Assembly (NCBI GenBank): GCA_026131555.1
Contig: JAMXJH010000005.1
Coordinates: forward strand, 96,889 to 160,888
Source: Aerococcaceae bacterium NML190073
Lineage (GTDB): Bacteria > Bacillota > Bacilli > Lactobacillales > Aerococcaceae
Length of the DNA stretch: 64,000 nt
Direction of reading: 5' to 3'
In this document: positions 45,148-54,502 of the stretch, piece by piece
Position numbering within the stretch: position 1 is the first letter of the stretch
Layout: the number at the start of each line of letters is the position of its first letter
The notes under the pieces: generated by a model
Seen by the model: the letters and a program-made list of their open reading frames with translations, nothing else
The model's database searches: none
What the model was told of the DNA's origin: nothing
Position numbers and translations under genes: made by a program

Positions 45148-45154
45148 TCACACG

Positions 45155-45198
45155 AAAAGGACTTAGCACTGCTATATGCAGACTAAGACCTTTTGTTA
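45155..45198 (+). terminator. galU terminator
   Basis: AAAAGGACTTAG pairs with CTAAGACCTTTT, then GTTATT. Confidence 0.75.
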
Positions 45199-45214
45199 TT
45201 GGTACTACATTTAC

Positions 45215-45253
45215 AAAAATATCCCACGCACAGCTAAAATGACGCGTGGGATA
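45215..45253 (-). terminator. Terminator of the PBP gene
   Basis: On the minus strand TATCCCACGC pairs with GCGTGGGATA, followed by TTTTTG. Confidence 0.85.
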
Positions 45254-45261
45254 CTTTCACA

Positions 45262-47376
45262 TTAAGGTTCTACAAATGTTGATAGATAAGTATCAATCGC
45301 TTGTTTGTAAGGTTCTTTCGAACTGAAGTAAGCGTTCATGACTTGATGTGCTATTTTGGTACTTTGACGTCCCCAACCATCTTCTGACAAATAAGGGACA
45401 ACTACGCTAATTGCAATTTCCGGTTTTTCGAACGGGGCGAAACCGATGTAAGTTGCATTCGTTACCGGTTGGTTAGCAGCATACTGAATGGGACCCGAGT
45501 AGAAGGCTTCTGCCGTTCCGGTTTTTGAGCCGACCGTTAACGGATAATTCATAAAGTAGTAACGTGCCGTTCCGTCTGCCGTATGTGAAGCTTGGCGCAT
45601 CCCTTCATGGATGCGTGCTAATACAGCCGGATCAATCGGAACGATATTCAAGACTTTCGATTCAACGCTCGCCTTAACTGAACCAATTTCGCCATTCGCA
45701 TCCGTTCCCCGAATTTCTTTGACGAGGCGAGGCGCATAACGGATACCACCATTAGCAATCACGCTCGCATATTGCGCCAATTGCAGCGGTGTGTAAGTAT
45801 CAAACTGTCCGTAAGACAAGTCCAAGGCACTTACCAATTGATTCGTGTCGGGACTGTATCCGGGCGATTCATTCGGCAAGTCAATCCCTGTCGGCGCACC
45901 TAAGCCAAACTGTGCAAAATCACGGCGCAGCACATCGATTGTATCTGAAGCGATTGTCAGTTTGCCGTCTTTTTGGTATTCGGCTTGTCCCCCGATTGCC
46001 ATTGCCATCTTAATCATATAGATGTTTGATGATTTCTGCAAAGCGGTAATGTCATCAATCAATACGCTGCCTGTTCGGTTGAATACCGAGCTCTTCTCCG
46101 GAGAGGCTTGGAATTTCAAAGGTTCATCGACAATATGATTGTCAGCCAAGGAAATAGCACCATTCATATAGCCAATGGCAACCATCGCTGACTTCACACT
46201 GGACCCCATTCCATAACTGGTGTTGATTGCTCCGAGCGAGTCATCGATAATTTTGTCATAATTATAGGAATCGGTTGCTTTGATGTATTCGAATTTCTTA
46301 CCAACAATACCGAGCACTTCACCTGTTTGAGGATTCGTCACGACAATATAAACCCGGTCATTTAAGCCACGCTCACTCATATTGCGTAAATTCTCTTCAG
46401 CAATGGCTTCCAGTTTCTTCTGAAATTCAATATCCATTGTCAAGACTAAATTATCGCCTTTAGCACCTTCGAATACTTTCTGGGTTTCGACGACGTCATC
46501 CGCAGTATTCGTAATGACATTAGAAATAGCTTTCGTTCCGCGTAATACATCTTCGTACTGCTTCTCCAAATAACTGATTCCCACACGGTCATTCATTGCA
46601 TAACCGCGTGCCAATAACATGCCGGCATCTTCACTCGGCAAACCACGCTGTTCTGACGATACTTGCCCAAGAATTGAACGCAACATTTCGCCTTCAGGGT
46701 AAATACGTTCCCAATCTGTATCGATCGAAATGCCCGGCAAGCTTCCCAGATGCTCGCTGACACGTGCGATTTCTTCTTGCGTCACGTTTTTATTTTTGAC
46801 ACTAACAGTCGATAAAGCGAACGCACTGTTCATTTTTTTGAAAAGTGCAACAACTTTCAGCTCAGCTTCCGAAAATTGCAAATCTTCTTGGGTAACTGCG
46901 TCTAATTGCGCTTGATATGCCTCGCTACCACTGAGTAATTTCTGCTCTCTTGTCAGACGACCGCGAATGGTATCCAGATTTGTAACAATGAAATAATCTT
47001 TCTTATCGCGTTCCGTTAAATCTTGTACCGGAACATCAATCAAGGAAGCTAATTCTTTAGCAACATTGACAATATCGGTCGGACTGACTTTCGAATCGGT
47101 ATCTCTCGTGTAACGAATCGCTAATTCAGGTTGATTCCCTACCAAAACGCGCCCTTGACTATCGTACATCATGCCTCGCGGTACTGAACTGGTTGAGCGT
47201 GTTGACTCTGTCCGTTGCACCATATTGGTAAAAATCTCACCTCGATACAATTGCAAATACGCTAAACGGACGAACAATGCCACAAAACACAAAAACGACA
47301 CCAAAAATAATAAATTCAACCGCAAAGGAATATGCGATTTCGTAGTTTTCTTTTGTTTCAATCGAATTCTAGCCAT
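45262..47376 (-). CDS. Class B penicillin-binding protein (PBP2b-like transpeptidase)
   Basis: Peptidoglycan transpeptidase, 704 residues. A short basic cytoplasmic N-terminus is followed by one membrane helix (NLLFLVSFLCFVALFVRLAYL) and a dimerisation domain starting at RSTSSVPRGMMYD. The transpeptidase domain has S392-x-x-K395 (GSSVKSAM), S449-S-N451 and K618-T-G620 (VGSKTGTAEAF). The length and dimerisation domain fit PBP2b/PbpA-type monofunctional enzymes of Lactobacillales. Monocistronic; its usual partner SEDS protein is not adjacent. GpsB, encoded at 26644, is a likely regulator. Confidence 0.93.
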   Translation of the reverse strand: MARIRLKQKKTTKSHIPLRLNLLFLVSFLCFVALFVRLAYLQLYRGEIFTNMVQRTESTRSTSSVPRGMMYDSQGRVLVGNQPELAIRYTRDTDSKVSPTDIVNVAKELASLIDVPVQDLTERDKKDYFIVTNLDTIRGRLTREQKLLSGSEAYQAQLDAVTQEDLQFSEAELKVVALFKKMNSAFALSTVSVKNKNVTQEEIARVSEHLGSLPGISIDTDWERIYPEGEMLRSILGQVSSEQRGLPSEDAGMLLARGYAMNDRVGISYLEKQYEDVLRGTKAISNVITNTADDVVETQKVFEGAKGDNLVLTMDIEFQKKLEAIAEENLRNMSERGLNDRVYIVVTNPQTGEVLGIVGKKFEYIKATDSYNYDKIIDDSLGAINTSYGMGSSVKSAMVAIGYMNGAISLADNHIVDEPLKFQASPEKSSVFNRTGSVLIDDITALQKSSNIYMIKMAMAIGGQAEYQKDGKLTIASDTIDVLRRDFAQFGLGAPTGIDLPNESPGYSPDTNQLVSALDLSYGQFDTYTPLQLAQYASVIANGGIRYAPRLVKEIRGTDANGEIGSVKASVESKVLNIVPIDPAVLARIHEGMRQASHTADGTARYYFMNYPLTVGSKTGTAEAFYSGPIQYAANQPVTNATYIGFAPFEKPEIAISVVVPYLSEDGWGRQSTKIAHQVMNAYFSSKEPYKQAIDTYLSTFVEP

Positions 47377-47444
47377 AATGTCACTCTCTTCTTTAATCGT
47401 TCTCTATAGTGGATATATCAATTACTCTTCAAAACTCGCTTCTC

Positions 47445-47473
47445 ATTATACCAAAATATCCCCCCGCAAACAA
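47445..47473 (-). promoter_or_regulatory. Promoter of the PBP gene
   Basis: Minus strand: TTGTTT, 17 nt spacer, TATAAT preceded by TGG (extended -10). 69 nt before the ATG. Confidence 0.6.
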
Positions 47474-47567
47474 AACATTTCAATTATTTGTTATGCAACT
47501 GAAATAGATGCAGTTTCAAGTCAGTTTTGTTATGATAGTAAGGAGACTTCCGGATAGGAGACAGATT

Positions 47568-50219
47568 ATGTTTAACAAAGCTAAACCTTATTTATTTAAT
47601 TTCATCTTGACTAGCATCTTGCTGCTAATTATCGCGATTCTATTTCAATTTACACCTTTCGGCGGAGAAACGATGCTGACCGTTGACTTAGGGCAACAAT
47701 ATATTGACTTCTACGCCCTCTTCAAAGAAACGCTCACCCATAGTCCGGAACAATTTCTTTACAGTTTCCAAAAGGCTTTCGGCGGCGAAATGATTGGTTT
47801 ATGGGCATATTATTTATTGAGCCCTTTCAATTTAATATTCTTGCTGTTTGATGCCGAACAAATGGCGCTCGGCGTCACCATCATCACTTATTTGAAATTG
47901 ATTGCTGCCAGCATGAGTTTCTTTTATTTTGTACGGCACAAGTATCAATTAGATTTACAGCCGGCAATGATGTTCAGCAATACTTACACCTTAATGAGTT
48001 ACACGATTGTGTACATGCTCAATATTATGTGGCTTGACGGGCTCGTTCTCTTACCGCTCATTGCGCTGGGCGTCGACCGGATTGTCCGCCGGCAAAAATA
48101 CAGCCTCTACATTGTGTCGCTAGCCACCTTGTTAATTGCTCATTATTATATTGGCTACATGGTGTGCCTATTTCTAGTGATGTATGCGGCATTCGTCATT
48201 GTGGAACAACAAGAGAAATTCTCTTTGAAAGCGTGCGTGCGTCCGTATTTACAATTTGTCGGCGCTTCTCTTACCGCCACGCTACTCAGCGGCATCGTAC
48301 TCATTCCAACCTTCATCAGCTTGATGCAAAATAAAGTCAGCTACTTGAAGAATGATTTCGACTGGGAAACCGCACACGATTTGCAGGATGTCTTTTCTAA
48401 ATTTTTTGTAGGGAGCTTTAATTTCGATGAAATGTCGAAAGGTTCACCAAATTTATATGCCGGCGTTATCGTTCTGCTCTTCGCACTTTATTATTTCGGT
48501 CTGCGCCGAATTAAATTATCTGAGAAAATCGTTGCTTTCCTAACATTGACGGTCTTCTTTCTTGCGTTCCATTTCAAAGCATTGGACCGCATTTGGCACG
48601 GGGGACAATTCCCGATTTGGTATCATTTCCGATTTTCGTTTATTACAACTTTTTTCTTAATTGTGTTGGCAGTTAAAGCATACAAACTGGCGGCTGAACA
48701 TTTGCCATTATGGTTAGGAATATCCAGCATGTTCGCCTTAGCTGGCTTTACAGGTTATTATTATTGGATTAACCAATACGAGTTTCTAACACCCGTTCAA
48801 TTATTTGTCACATTAGCTTTCGGCTTGATGACTATTATGGTCATTTACTTTGAACGTGCTAAATGGTCCATTCGCCAACTTTCTTTACTGATTGTGGTTT
48901 GCTGCGAATTATTCGCCAACTCCGTTATCATCTTAAATGAATTGAGTTATGTAGACTTATCTAAGTTCAATGATTATGTTACTACATTGGACGAATCGTT
49001 AACCGGCTTACGCCATGGCGACCACGATTTTTACCGAATTCATACTACTTTCCAACGGTCAAAAAACGAAGCAATGTTTACACATTTCAGCGGTTTGAAC
49101 CATTTTGGATCTACAATAGAAGCACATGTCCCGAAACTATACGGCTATCTCGGACTTCCAGACGGCAACGGCTTTGCCAATTATACAAATGGCACTTTAT
49201 TCACGGATGACTTCTTCAATATTCGTTATATCGTGAACCCGACTAAAAACAGTGCCTCGCACACCGCAGATGATGAATACATTCTCTTTCAAGTGGCCTA
49301 TGACACCGATTTGAATGCCTACCCTCTAGTCAGTTCGCATCCGCGTTTTGAAATCTATGAGAATGCGCAACGTCTAGGACTTGGCATGACCGTCAGCAAA
49401 GACATCATCGCTCCGGAAAGCCAGTTCCGCGACCACCAACCTATCCAAAACCAAGAACTACTCTTGCGATTGATTGATACACAGGGAAGTGGGGTTCCAT
49501 ATTTCACGCAACATCCGGTTGAACAAGCAAGTTTGCAAAACGTCACAATCGCTGATCAAGGCGACGGAGATTTCTACACATACGAGCGTACACAACAAGT
49601 TGATGACAGCGCCTCCGATAAAAGCGCCAAAATCCGCTTGACGTTCTCAACGACTTCGAACAATCCGTTCTACTTTACCTTGCCGAGTCAAATCGAAAAC
49701 GACAATGCGTCACTTCAACTTAATGACCATGCGTACAAAATTTATACACCATTCCGTCGTCGCCAAGTAACAAACGCTACTTACCACACGACACAAAATA
49801 ATCAAACATTGAGTATCGAACTGTTGGAAGACGAACTCAAAATCAATCCCGTCAGATTATACGAATTCGATGAGGCACGCTTCAATGCGCTAATCGAAGC
49901 CAAACAGGCAAGCAATTTCCAAGTAACGAACTTCAAGCATCATCGCATTGAAGGAACGATTAATGTGCCACACGACAGCAACTACATTCTGTTTACAATT
50001 CCGTATGACAAAGCTTGGCACATTACCGTTGACGGACAAGTTGTAAAGCCAATCCCCGTCTTAAACGACACGTTGATGGCAATCCCGGCTAAGAAAGGCT
50101 CACATCAAATTGTCTTGAATTATTTCCCACACGCCATTTGGTGGGGAGTCGCCACAAGTCTGATCGGCTTGCTCAGTTGCTTACTACTGAAATATTTACC
50201 CTTTTTTCAGAAAAAATAA
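47568..50219 (+). CDS. YfhO family membrane protein
   Basis: 883 residues. A dozen or so membrane helices fill the first 470 residues, followed by a large extracellular region (about 480-860) and one last helix near the C-terminus (WWGVATSLIGLLSCLLLKYL). The N-terminal FTPFGGETMLTVDLGQQYIDFYALF and the ending YDKAWHITVDGQVV...KKGSHQIVLNYFP are YfhO hallmarks. In relatives the protein helps glycosylate lipoteichoic acid, acting as a GT-C-like transferase on undecaprenyl-linked sugars. The ATG at 47568 has AGGAG 8 nt upstream. Divergent from the PBP gene. Confidence 0.88.
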   Translation: MFNKAKPYLFNFILTSILLLIIAILFQFTPFGGETMLTVDLGQQYIDFYALFKETLTHSPEQFLYSFQKAFGGEMIGLWAYYLLSPFNLIFLLFDAEQMALGVTIITYLKLIAASMSFFYFVRHKYQLDLQPAMMFSNTYTLMSYTIVYMLNIMWLDGLVLLPLIALGVDRIVRRQKYSLYIVSLATLLIAHYYIGYMVCLFLVMYAAFVIVEQQEKFSLKACVRPYLQFVGASLTATLLSGIVLIPTFISLMQNKVSYLKNDFDWETAHDLQDVFSKFFVGSFNFDEMSKGSPNLYAGVIVLLFALYYFGLRRIKLSEKIVAFLTLTVFFLAFHFKALDRIWHGGQFPIWYHFRFSFITTFFLIVLAVKAYKLAAEHLPLWLGISSMFALAGFTGYYYWINQYEFLTPVQLFVTLAFGLMTIMVIYFERAKWSIRQLSLLIVVCCELFANSVIILNELSYVDLSKFNDYVTTLDESLTGLRHGDHDFYRIHTTFQRSKNEAMFTHFSGLNHFGSTIEAHVPKLYGYLGLPDGNGFANYTNGTLFTDDFFNIRYIVNPTKNSASHTADDEYILFQVAYDTDLNAYPLVSSHPRFEIYENAQRLGLGMTVSKDIIAPESQFRDHQPIQNQELLLRLIDTQGSGVPYFTQHPVEQASLQNVTIADQGDGDFYTYERTQQVDDSASDKSAKIRLTFSTTSNNPFYFTLPSQIENDNASLQLNDHAYKIYTPFRRRQVTNATYHTTQNNQTLSIELLEDELKINPVRLYEFDEARFNALIEAKQASNFQVTNFKHHRIEGTINVPHDSNYILFTIPYDKAWHITVDGQVVKPIPVLNDTLMAIPAKKGSHQIVLNYFPHAIWWGVATSLIGLLSCLLLKYLPFFQKK

Positions 50220-50232
50220 TTCTGCTAATTGA

Positions 50233-50260
50233 TTGTTCATAAATTATTAGGTAGTATAGT
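50233..50260 (+). promoter_or_regulatory. Promoter of the DUF1189 gene
   Basis: TTGTTC, 16 nt spacer, TATAGT, 27 nt before the GTG start. Confidence 0.45.
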
Positions 50261-50286
50261 AATACACAATGAAAAGGAGGTGTGCT

Positions 50287-51096
50287 GTGAAAAAAATCAT
50301 ATCACTTATTGCTCGCGGGCTTCGGAATCCGCGCCATTATATTGAAGCATTAGGTTTGAAACGACGTCAGTTACAACAAATTGCTTTCAGCGCTATTCTC
50401 GTTATGAGCGTCGCTTCTTTTCTGATGATTGTATTACCGCTCTTACATGTGGCAGAAGATATTGCCGGAGTGGCTGAATATATCCCTAATTACACGGTAA
50501 ATAATCAAGAATTAACCATTCAAGCACCGGATAAACCTCTTTATTATCAAGCAGATTATGCTCAAGTTATCATTGATGACACCGTTATTCGCACCGGAAT
50601 ATCAAATAGCATCCTCATTCCGGATGACAAAGCCCGGACAATCAATCCCGGTTCATTGATTGGCTTATATGTCTTCAAGGACCAAGCTTTTCTAAGTTTG
50701 AATCAGACATTATATTCTTTTGATGATATTCATAATGGTACGATATCACCAGATGCGCTCATTGCCTATGTCAATTCCTTTGCAAAAATGAAAGGTGCTA
50801 TTTTGCTGGTGGCGTTCATTACGACTTTCATCATGAGTGCTTTGAGTTATTTGGTACAAATGTTAGTGATTGCTTCCATGGTTTCAGGATTCAATTTACA
50901 TTTGACTCAACCGATTCCATTCAAAGATCGCTTGCGTTTAACTATGACGGTTTCGTTGTTCCCACTTATCTTATTGCAAGGTCTATCGTTACCAGTTACT
51001 ATACAATTTGTTTTGTTGATGGCAATTACTTTGTACACGATCTTCTTAATGTTTAAGAAACATACAGATTTCATTCGCAATATCACAAATGGATAA
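50287..51096 (+). CDS. DUF1189 family membrane protein
   Basis: 269 residues with four to five membrane helices (IAFSAILVMSVASFLMIVLPLL, AILLVAFITTFIMSALSYLVQML, and a C-terminal pair) and an extracellular segment of about 110 residues between the first two. The opening LIARGLRNPRHYIEALGLKR resembles DUF1189 proteins; the function is unknown. The start is GTG at 50287, 6 nt after AGGAGG; the ATG at 50269 lies before the ribosome binding site. The gene ends at a GC-rich hairpin shared with cshB. Confidence 0.8.
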   Translation: MKKIISLIARGLRNPRHYIEALGLKRRQLQQIAFSAILVMSVASFLMIVLPLLHVAEDIAGVAEYIPNYTVNNQELTIQAPDKPLYYQADYAQVIIDDTVIRTGISNSILIPDDKARTINPGSLIGLYVFKDQAFLSLNQTLYSFDDIHNGTISPDALIAYVNSFAKMKGAILLVAFITTFIMSALSYLVQMLVIASMVSGFNLHLTQPIPFKDRLRLTMTVSLFPLILLQGLSLPVTIQFVLLMAITLYTIFLMFKKHTDFIRNITNG

Positions 51097-51102
51097 CAAA
51101 TT

Positions 51103-51130
51103 AGCCCCCGCTTTTTCAGCGGGGGCTTTG
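51103..51130. terminator. GC-rich bidirectional terminator
   Basis: AGCCCCCGC pairs with GCGGGGGCT around TTTTTCA. The T tracts are short on both sides; it separates two convergent genes. Confidence 0.65.
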
Positions 51131-51145
51131 TGGTTGATTGATGTA

Positions 51146-52495
51146 TTACTTCTTACGATTTGCCTTTCTTGCTTGACGGTTCTGTTCACGCTTCGTCCGT
51201 CTTGCTTCTTGGCGTTTATGTTCTTTAATTTGATAATTGAGTTTGCGTTTATAACCCGGTTTTACTTTACGTTTTTTGTTGCGGTTAATCATGGCAACAA
51301 CAGTTGGGTCATCTTTATCTTTCTTCGTGTCTTCTCGTTCGCTACGACGGTGGCGAGAGGCTACTTCTCTGATTTCGCCACGGATTAAATCTACTTGTGT
51401 AAATTCGATACCTTTTTTCTCCAGAGCGACAATCGCTTGGTCATCATCCGGCGTGACAAAAGTGTAAGCTGTGCCCGCTAATTGATTGCGCCCTGTGCGT
51501 CCAACACGATGTACAAAGAATTCCAGTTCTTTCGGTAATTCCGTGTTAATAACCATCGAAATGCCCGGAATATCAATGCCGCGCGCTGCCAAATCGGACG
51601 CTACAACATATTGATACTCTAAATCTTTAATTTGGCGCATTGTACGTTTACGTTCACGCGGTGTTAAGTCGCCGTGAATGGTCGCTACTTTCAAGCCTTG
51701 TTCTTTCAAATATTGCGCCACTTCATCTGCATATTTCTTCGTATTACAAAAAACAAGCGCCAAATACGGATGTCCTAACGTCAAAAGTTTGTAAACTAAT
51801 TCTTCACGATTGCGACCTTTTGTGTTGATTAAGTAATTGTCGATTTTGCTTGCTAAAACTTCTTTAGGTTGAATTTGAATGACTTTCGGTGCACTGACGT
51901 ATTTGTTAAGAAAGACTTCCAATTGTTGCGGAATCGTCGCTGAGAAGACCATCAACTGCAAGTCGCGTGACAATCTTGAAGCAATATCATCGACAACTTG
52001 TAAGAAACCTAAGTCCATTGTCATGTCCGCTTCGTCAACGACCATAATTCCCGCCGTTTGAACCCACAACTTATTCTCGGACATCAAATCGAAGATTCTT
52101 CCCGGTGTGCCGATCACTACATGCGGTTGCGCATTATCCAACTTCTCCATTTGCTTATGCTTATCCGTTCCGCCAATATAATTCACGACGCGAATTTCTT
52201 CCGACGAAAATGACGCAATCTGACGACTGGCTTCAAATAATTGAGTAGCCAACTCACGACTCGGCGCCGTAATCACCACTTGCACTTCATTCAATGACGG
52301 ATCCACCTTCTCAAAAATCGGCACCAAAAAACTATGCGATTTGCCCGAGCCGGTTTGTGACTGAACAATTAAATTATGCCCCTTCAATGCTACCGGCAAC
52401 ACCTCTGCTTGAACCGGCGTCAATGTCTCGAACTTCAAATCCGCCAAAGCTTCCTTGATGAAAGGTTTCAGCGAAAACTCTGTAAATTTTTTCAT
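51146..52495 (-). CDS. cshB: DEAD-box RNA helicase (CshB-like)
   Basis: ATP-dependent RNA helicase of 449 residues, used in cold adaptation and ribosome or RNA turnover. Motifs: Q motif FETLTPVQAEVLP, Walker A SQTGSGKSHSFLVP, DEAD in VVDEADMTMD, SAT in MVFSATIPQQ, and HRVGRTGR. The tail after residue 385 is long, highly basic and RNA-binding in type (KRKVKPGYKRKLNYQ, EQNRQARKANRKK). The serine in GSGKSHS replaces the usual threonine, as in CshB/YqfR. Upstream signals lie at 52519-52548. Confidence 0.9.
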   Translation of the reverse strand: MKKFTEFSLKPFIKEALADLKFETLTPVQAEVLPVALKGHNLIVQSQTGSGKSHSFLVPIFEKVDPSLNEVQVVITAPSRELATQLFEASRQIASFSSEEIRVVNYIGGTDKHKQMEKLDNAQPHVVIGTPGRIFDLMSENKLWVQTAGIMVVDEADMTMDLGFLQVVDDIASRLSRDLQLMVFSATIPQQLEVFLNKYVSAPKVIQIQPKEVLASKIDNYLINTKGRNREELVYKLLTLGHPYLALVFCNTKKYADEVAQYLKEQGLKVATIHGDLTPRERKRTMRQIKDLEYQYVVASDLAARGIDIPGISMVINTELPKELEFFVHRVGRTGRNQLAGTAYTFVTPDDDQAIVALEKKGIEFTQVDLIRGEIREVASRHRRSEREDTKKDKDDPTVVAMINRNKKRKVKPGYKRKLNYQIKEHKRQEARRTKREQNRQARKANRKK

Positions 52496-52518
52496 TGTGT
52501 TCTCCTTTGCTCTAATTG

Positions 52519-52548
52519 TGTATACAACTTTTATTCATTTGATTTCAA
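52519..52548 (-). promoter_or_regulatory. cshB promoter
   Basis: Minus strand: TTGAAA, 18 nt spacer, TATACA, 24 nt upstream of the ATG. It overlaps the tail of the preceding terminator. Confidence 0.45.
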
Positions 52549-52587
52549 AGAAAACTCGAACAACGCTACGTGAGTGTTGCCCGAGTT
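52547..52587 (-). terminator. Terminator of the FAD-RDD-DUF308 operon
   Basis: AACTCG and CGAGTT with an inner GCAAC/GTTGT pair, followed by TTCTTT on the minus strand. Confidence 0.65.
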
Positions 52588-52642
52588 ACATTTACTCAAC
52601 TTCTACATTATACGAGAAAAAATCCACAGAAGTCAAATCAGC

Positions 52643-53929
52643 TTAATAAACAGAACGCGTAATGACCAAGCTGTTTGGCTTATTGTACTCACGCTCCAAA
52701 TAATCTTGATACGTTCCCGGCGAAATAAAACCTTTCATACTTAAAATGTCTGTTCCCGCCTGACCGATAATTGAATCTGCCAACAAGACACAATTGGTAC
52801 TCAACACGAAATAACTTCTGAACTTGCTTTCCGTGAATTTGAACAAACGCGCATGCGTTGCTTGCTGCAAACGATAAGAATACATCGGTTTGCCTTTAAC
52901 GCCTTCTTTGGCAGGAAGTTCTTTGTCTGTAGGCTGCCATGGCACTGTAATGCTCTCTATTTCGGCAATGCGTGCTTCAATGGCTTTTTTCTGCTCGTCA
53001 TTGAGACGCAACCCGTAACTGAAGAGCGTCTTGTTGCTCTCTACTTTACAAAAGTCTACATACTTGTCGCGATCGACTTTGAACAACACACCTTCGCCAA
53101 TTGCACCGCCTAATTTTTCGGAAAAAGTATCGTAACTGCCATAAGAAATAACTTCGCCGTTGTAACAAATATCCACATGTCCCATTGCGCCAAACCCTGA
53201 TTCCGTCACGTGAACAAGCACTTCCAAGTCGGGTGTTGCATTCTCTTCCTTACTTAAATCAAATAATGTTGAAGCTGTTTCGCCTGTTTCTTGCTGTAAA
53301 GTCGCGTTGATTTTTTTCAACATATTATTCGGAATCAGCGCTACTAAGACAATCGGCAAATTCATCTTGAATTTACGTTTCAATTCAGGATGCCCTGCTT
53401 CCGTATTGAAAAATAATCCGTCACGGAAATACGTGAAACCTAAGAAAATTAAATAAATCCCCACAATTAGAAACTGCAATTCCGCATCTTCACTCGGAGA
53501 AAACAGCGCACTAATCCCCAATAAGCCATACATAATCGCATCGAATAGGAAACGACCTCGTGGTTTGATGTCGTTTTTGCGGTAAAGAACATATGTAATT
53601 GCGCTAATACCTGCTGTAAAGATTTGATATGCACCGAACAACATGACGATTACATTAATCGGCGCATCCGTCAACATATTAACTGCTGACAAGATAAATG
53701 CAAATATAATCTGACCGATTGTGGACAGCAAACTTCCGCGATCTTCTTTCGGCTTAAACCAGCGACTAAATAAATTGAATATTCCGACAAAGAAGAAATA
53801 GGCTGTCACCCAATCGATAAAATGACGGGTCGCTTCTTTACCGAATAGAATTAACAGTACACCGCCAATCATTGTAAGTAAACCAATCACAATCATTTTG
53901 ATAGCGGAATAAGTTGGCTTAAATTTCAT
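52643..53929 (-). CDS. DUF308-like membrane protein fused to a probable permuted papain-like (YiiX/NlpC) domain
   Basis: 428 residues. Residues 1-200 form about six or seven membrane helices arranged in repeats like the HdeD/DUF308 family (MIVIGLLTMIGGVLLILFG, MYGLLGISALFSP, LQFLIVGIYLIFLGF). Residues 230-428 are soluble. There a His comes first (H251 in AMGHVDICYNGEVISYGSYD) and a Cys late (C380 in FVLSTNCVLLADSIIG), the order of permuted papain-fold enzymes such as YiiX/YebB. This second assignment is an inference from the two motifs. AGGAGG is 6-7 nt before the ATG. It is the last gene in an operon with the RDD protein and the FAD oxidoreductase. Confidence 0.6.
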   Translation of the reverse strand: MKFKPTYSAIKMIVIGLLTMIGGVLLILFGKEATRHFIDWVTAYFFFVGIFNLFSRWFKPKEDRGSLLSTIGQIIFAFILSAVNMLTDAPINVIVMLFGAYQIFTAGISAITYVLYRKNDIKPRGRFLFDAIMYGLLGISALFSPSEDAELQFLIVGIYLIFLGFTYFRDGLFFNTEAGHPELKRKFKMNLPIVLVALIPNNMLKKINATLQQETGETASTLFDLSKEENATPDLEVLVHVTESGFGAMGHVDICYNGEVISYGSYDTFSEKLGGAIGEGVLFKVDRDKYVDFCKVESNKTLFSYGLRLNDEQKKAIEARIAEIESITVPWQPTDKELPAKEGVKGKPMYSYRLQQATHARLFKFTESKFRSYFVLSTNCVLLADSIIGQAGTDILSMKGFISPGTYQDYLEREYNKPNSLVITRSVY

Positions 53930-53947
53930 AATGTTCCTCCTAGATTT

Positions 53948-54490
53948 CTAAATTTTTGCTTCACTGCCGGATTGTATTTGCGTACCGGCTACGAAGTCTG
54001 CAAGGTGACGTTTATCTTGGCGCCATAATGCCATTAACATTAACAATAAGATACTGTAGGTCAGCACATTTAATATAACTAACCAAAGCATATTTTCAGG
54101 ATGATAAATAGCATGAATGGCTGTCATATGACCTAATTGCCAAGGTAGAAATTTCACGACATTACGCAACAAACTTGCCCCGAAACTACGCTGTCGAAAG
54201 GCAACTGTTAAACCGCGTTTACGTTTCCCAATTGTTCCACCGCGATAATCCATTACCGCAAACGCAATGGTTACGGGCAAAACTGAAGTTACAAACGAAA
54301 TAACCTGAGTTACACCTTCATCAAACGATACAAAAATTGTTCCGAATAACGCCGTATACAGAATCGTAAAGCCCACAAAAAGAAATATCAAGTAAAGGCA
54401 AATCACTGCCCAATCGATTAACAACGCCCACACACGATCTTTCAATTGAATCGGATTAGGTTTCAGAAATTTCACAGCACGTTTCTCCAT
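53948..54490 (-). CDS. RDD family membrane protein
   Basis: 180 residues. The family Arg-Asp-Asp region is altered here to KDRVWALLIDWAVICLYLIF. MDYRGGTIGKRKRGLTVAFRQRSFGASLLRNVVKFLPW is the typical second conserved segment. Four membrane helices are predicted. The function is unknown. GGAGGGG precedes the ATG. It lies 13 nt after the FAD oxidoreductase and 18 nt before the DUF308 gene, all likely on one message. Confidence 0.8.
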   Translation of the reverse strand: MEKRAVKFLKPNPIQLKDRVWALLIDWAVICLYLIFLFVGFTILYTALFGTIFVSFDEGVTQVISFVTSVLPVTIAFAVMDYRGGTIGKRKRGLTVAFRQRSFGASLLRNVVKFLPWQLGHMTAIHAIYHPENMLWLVILNVLTYSILLLMLMALWRQDKRHLADFVAGTQIQSGSEAKI

Positions 54491-54502
54491 CCGATACCCC
54501 TC

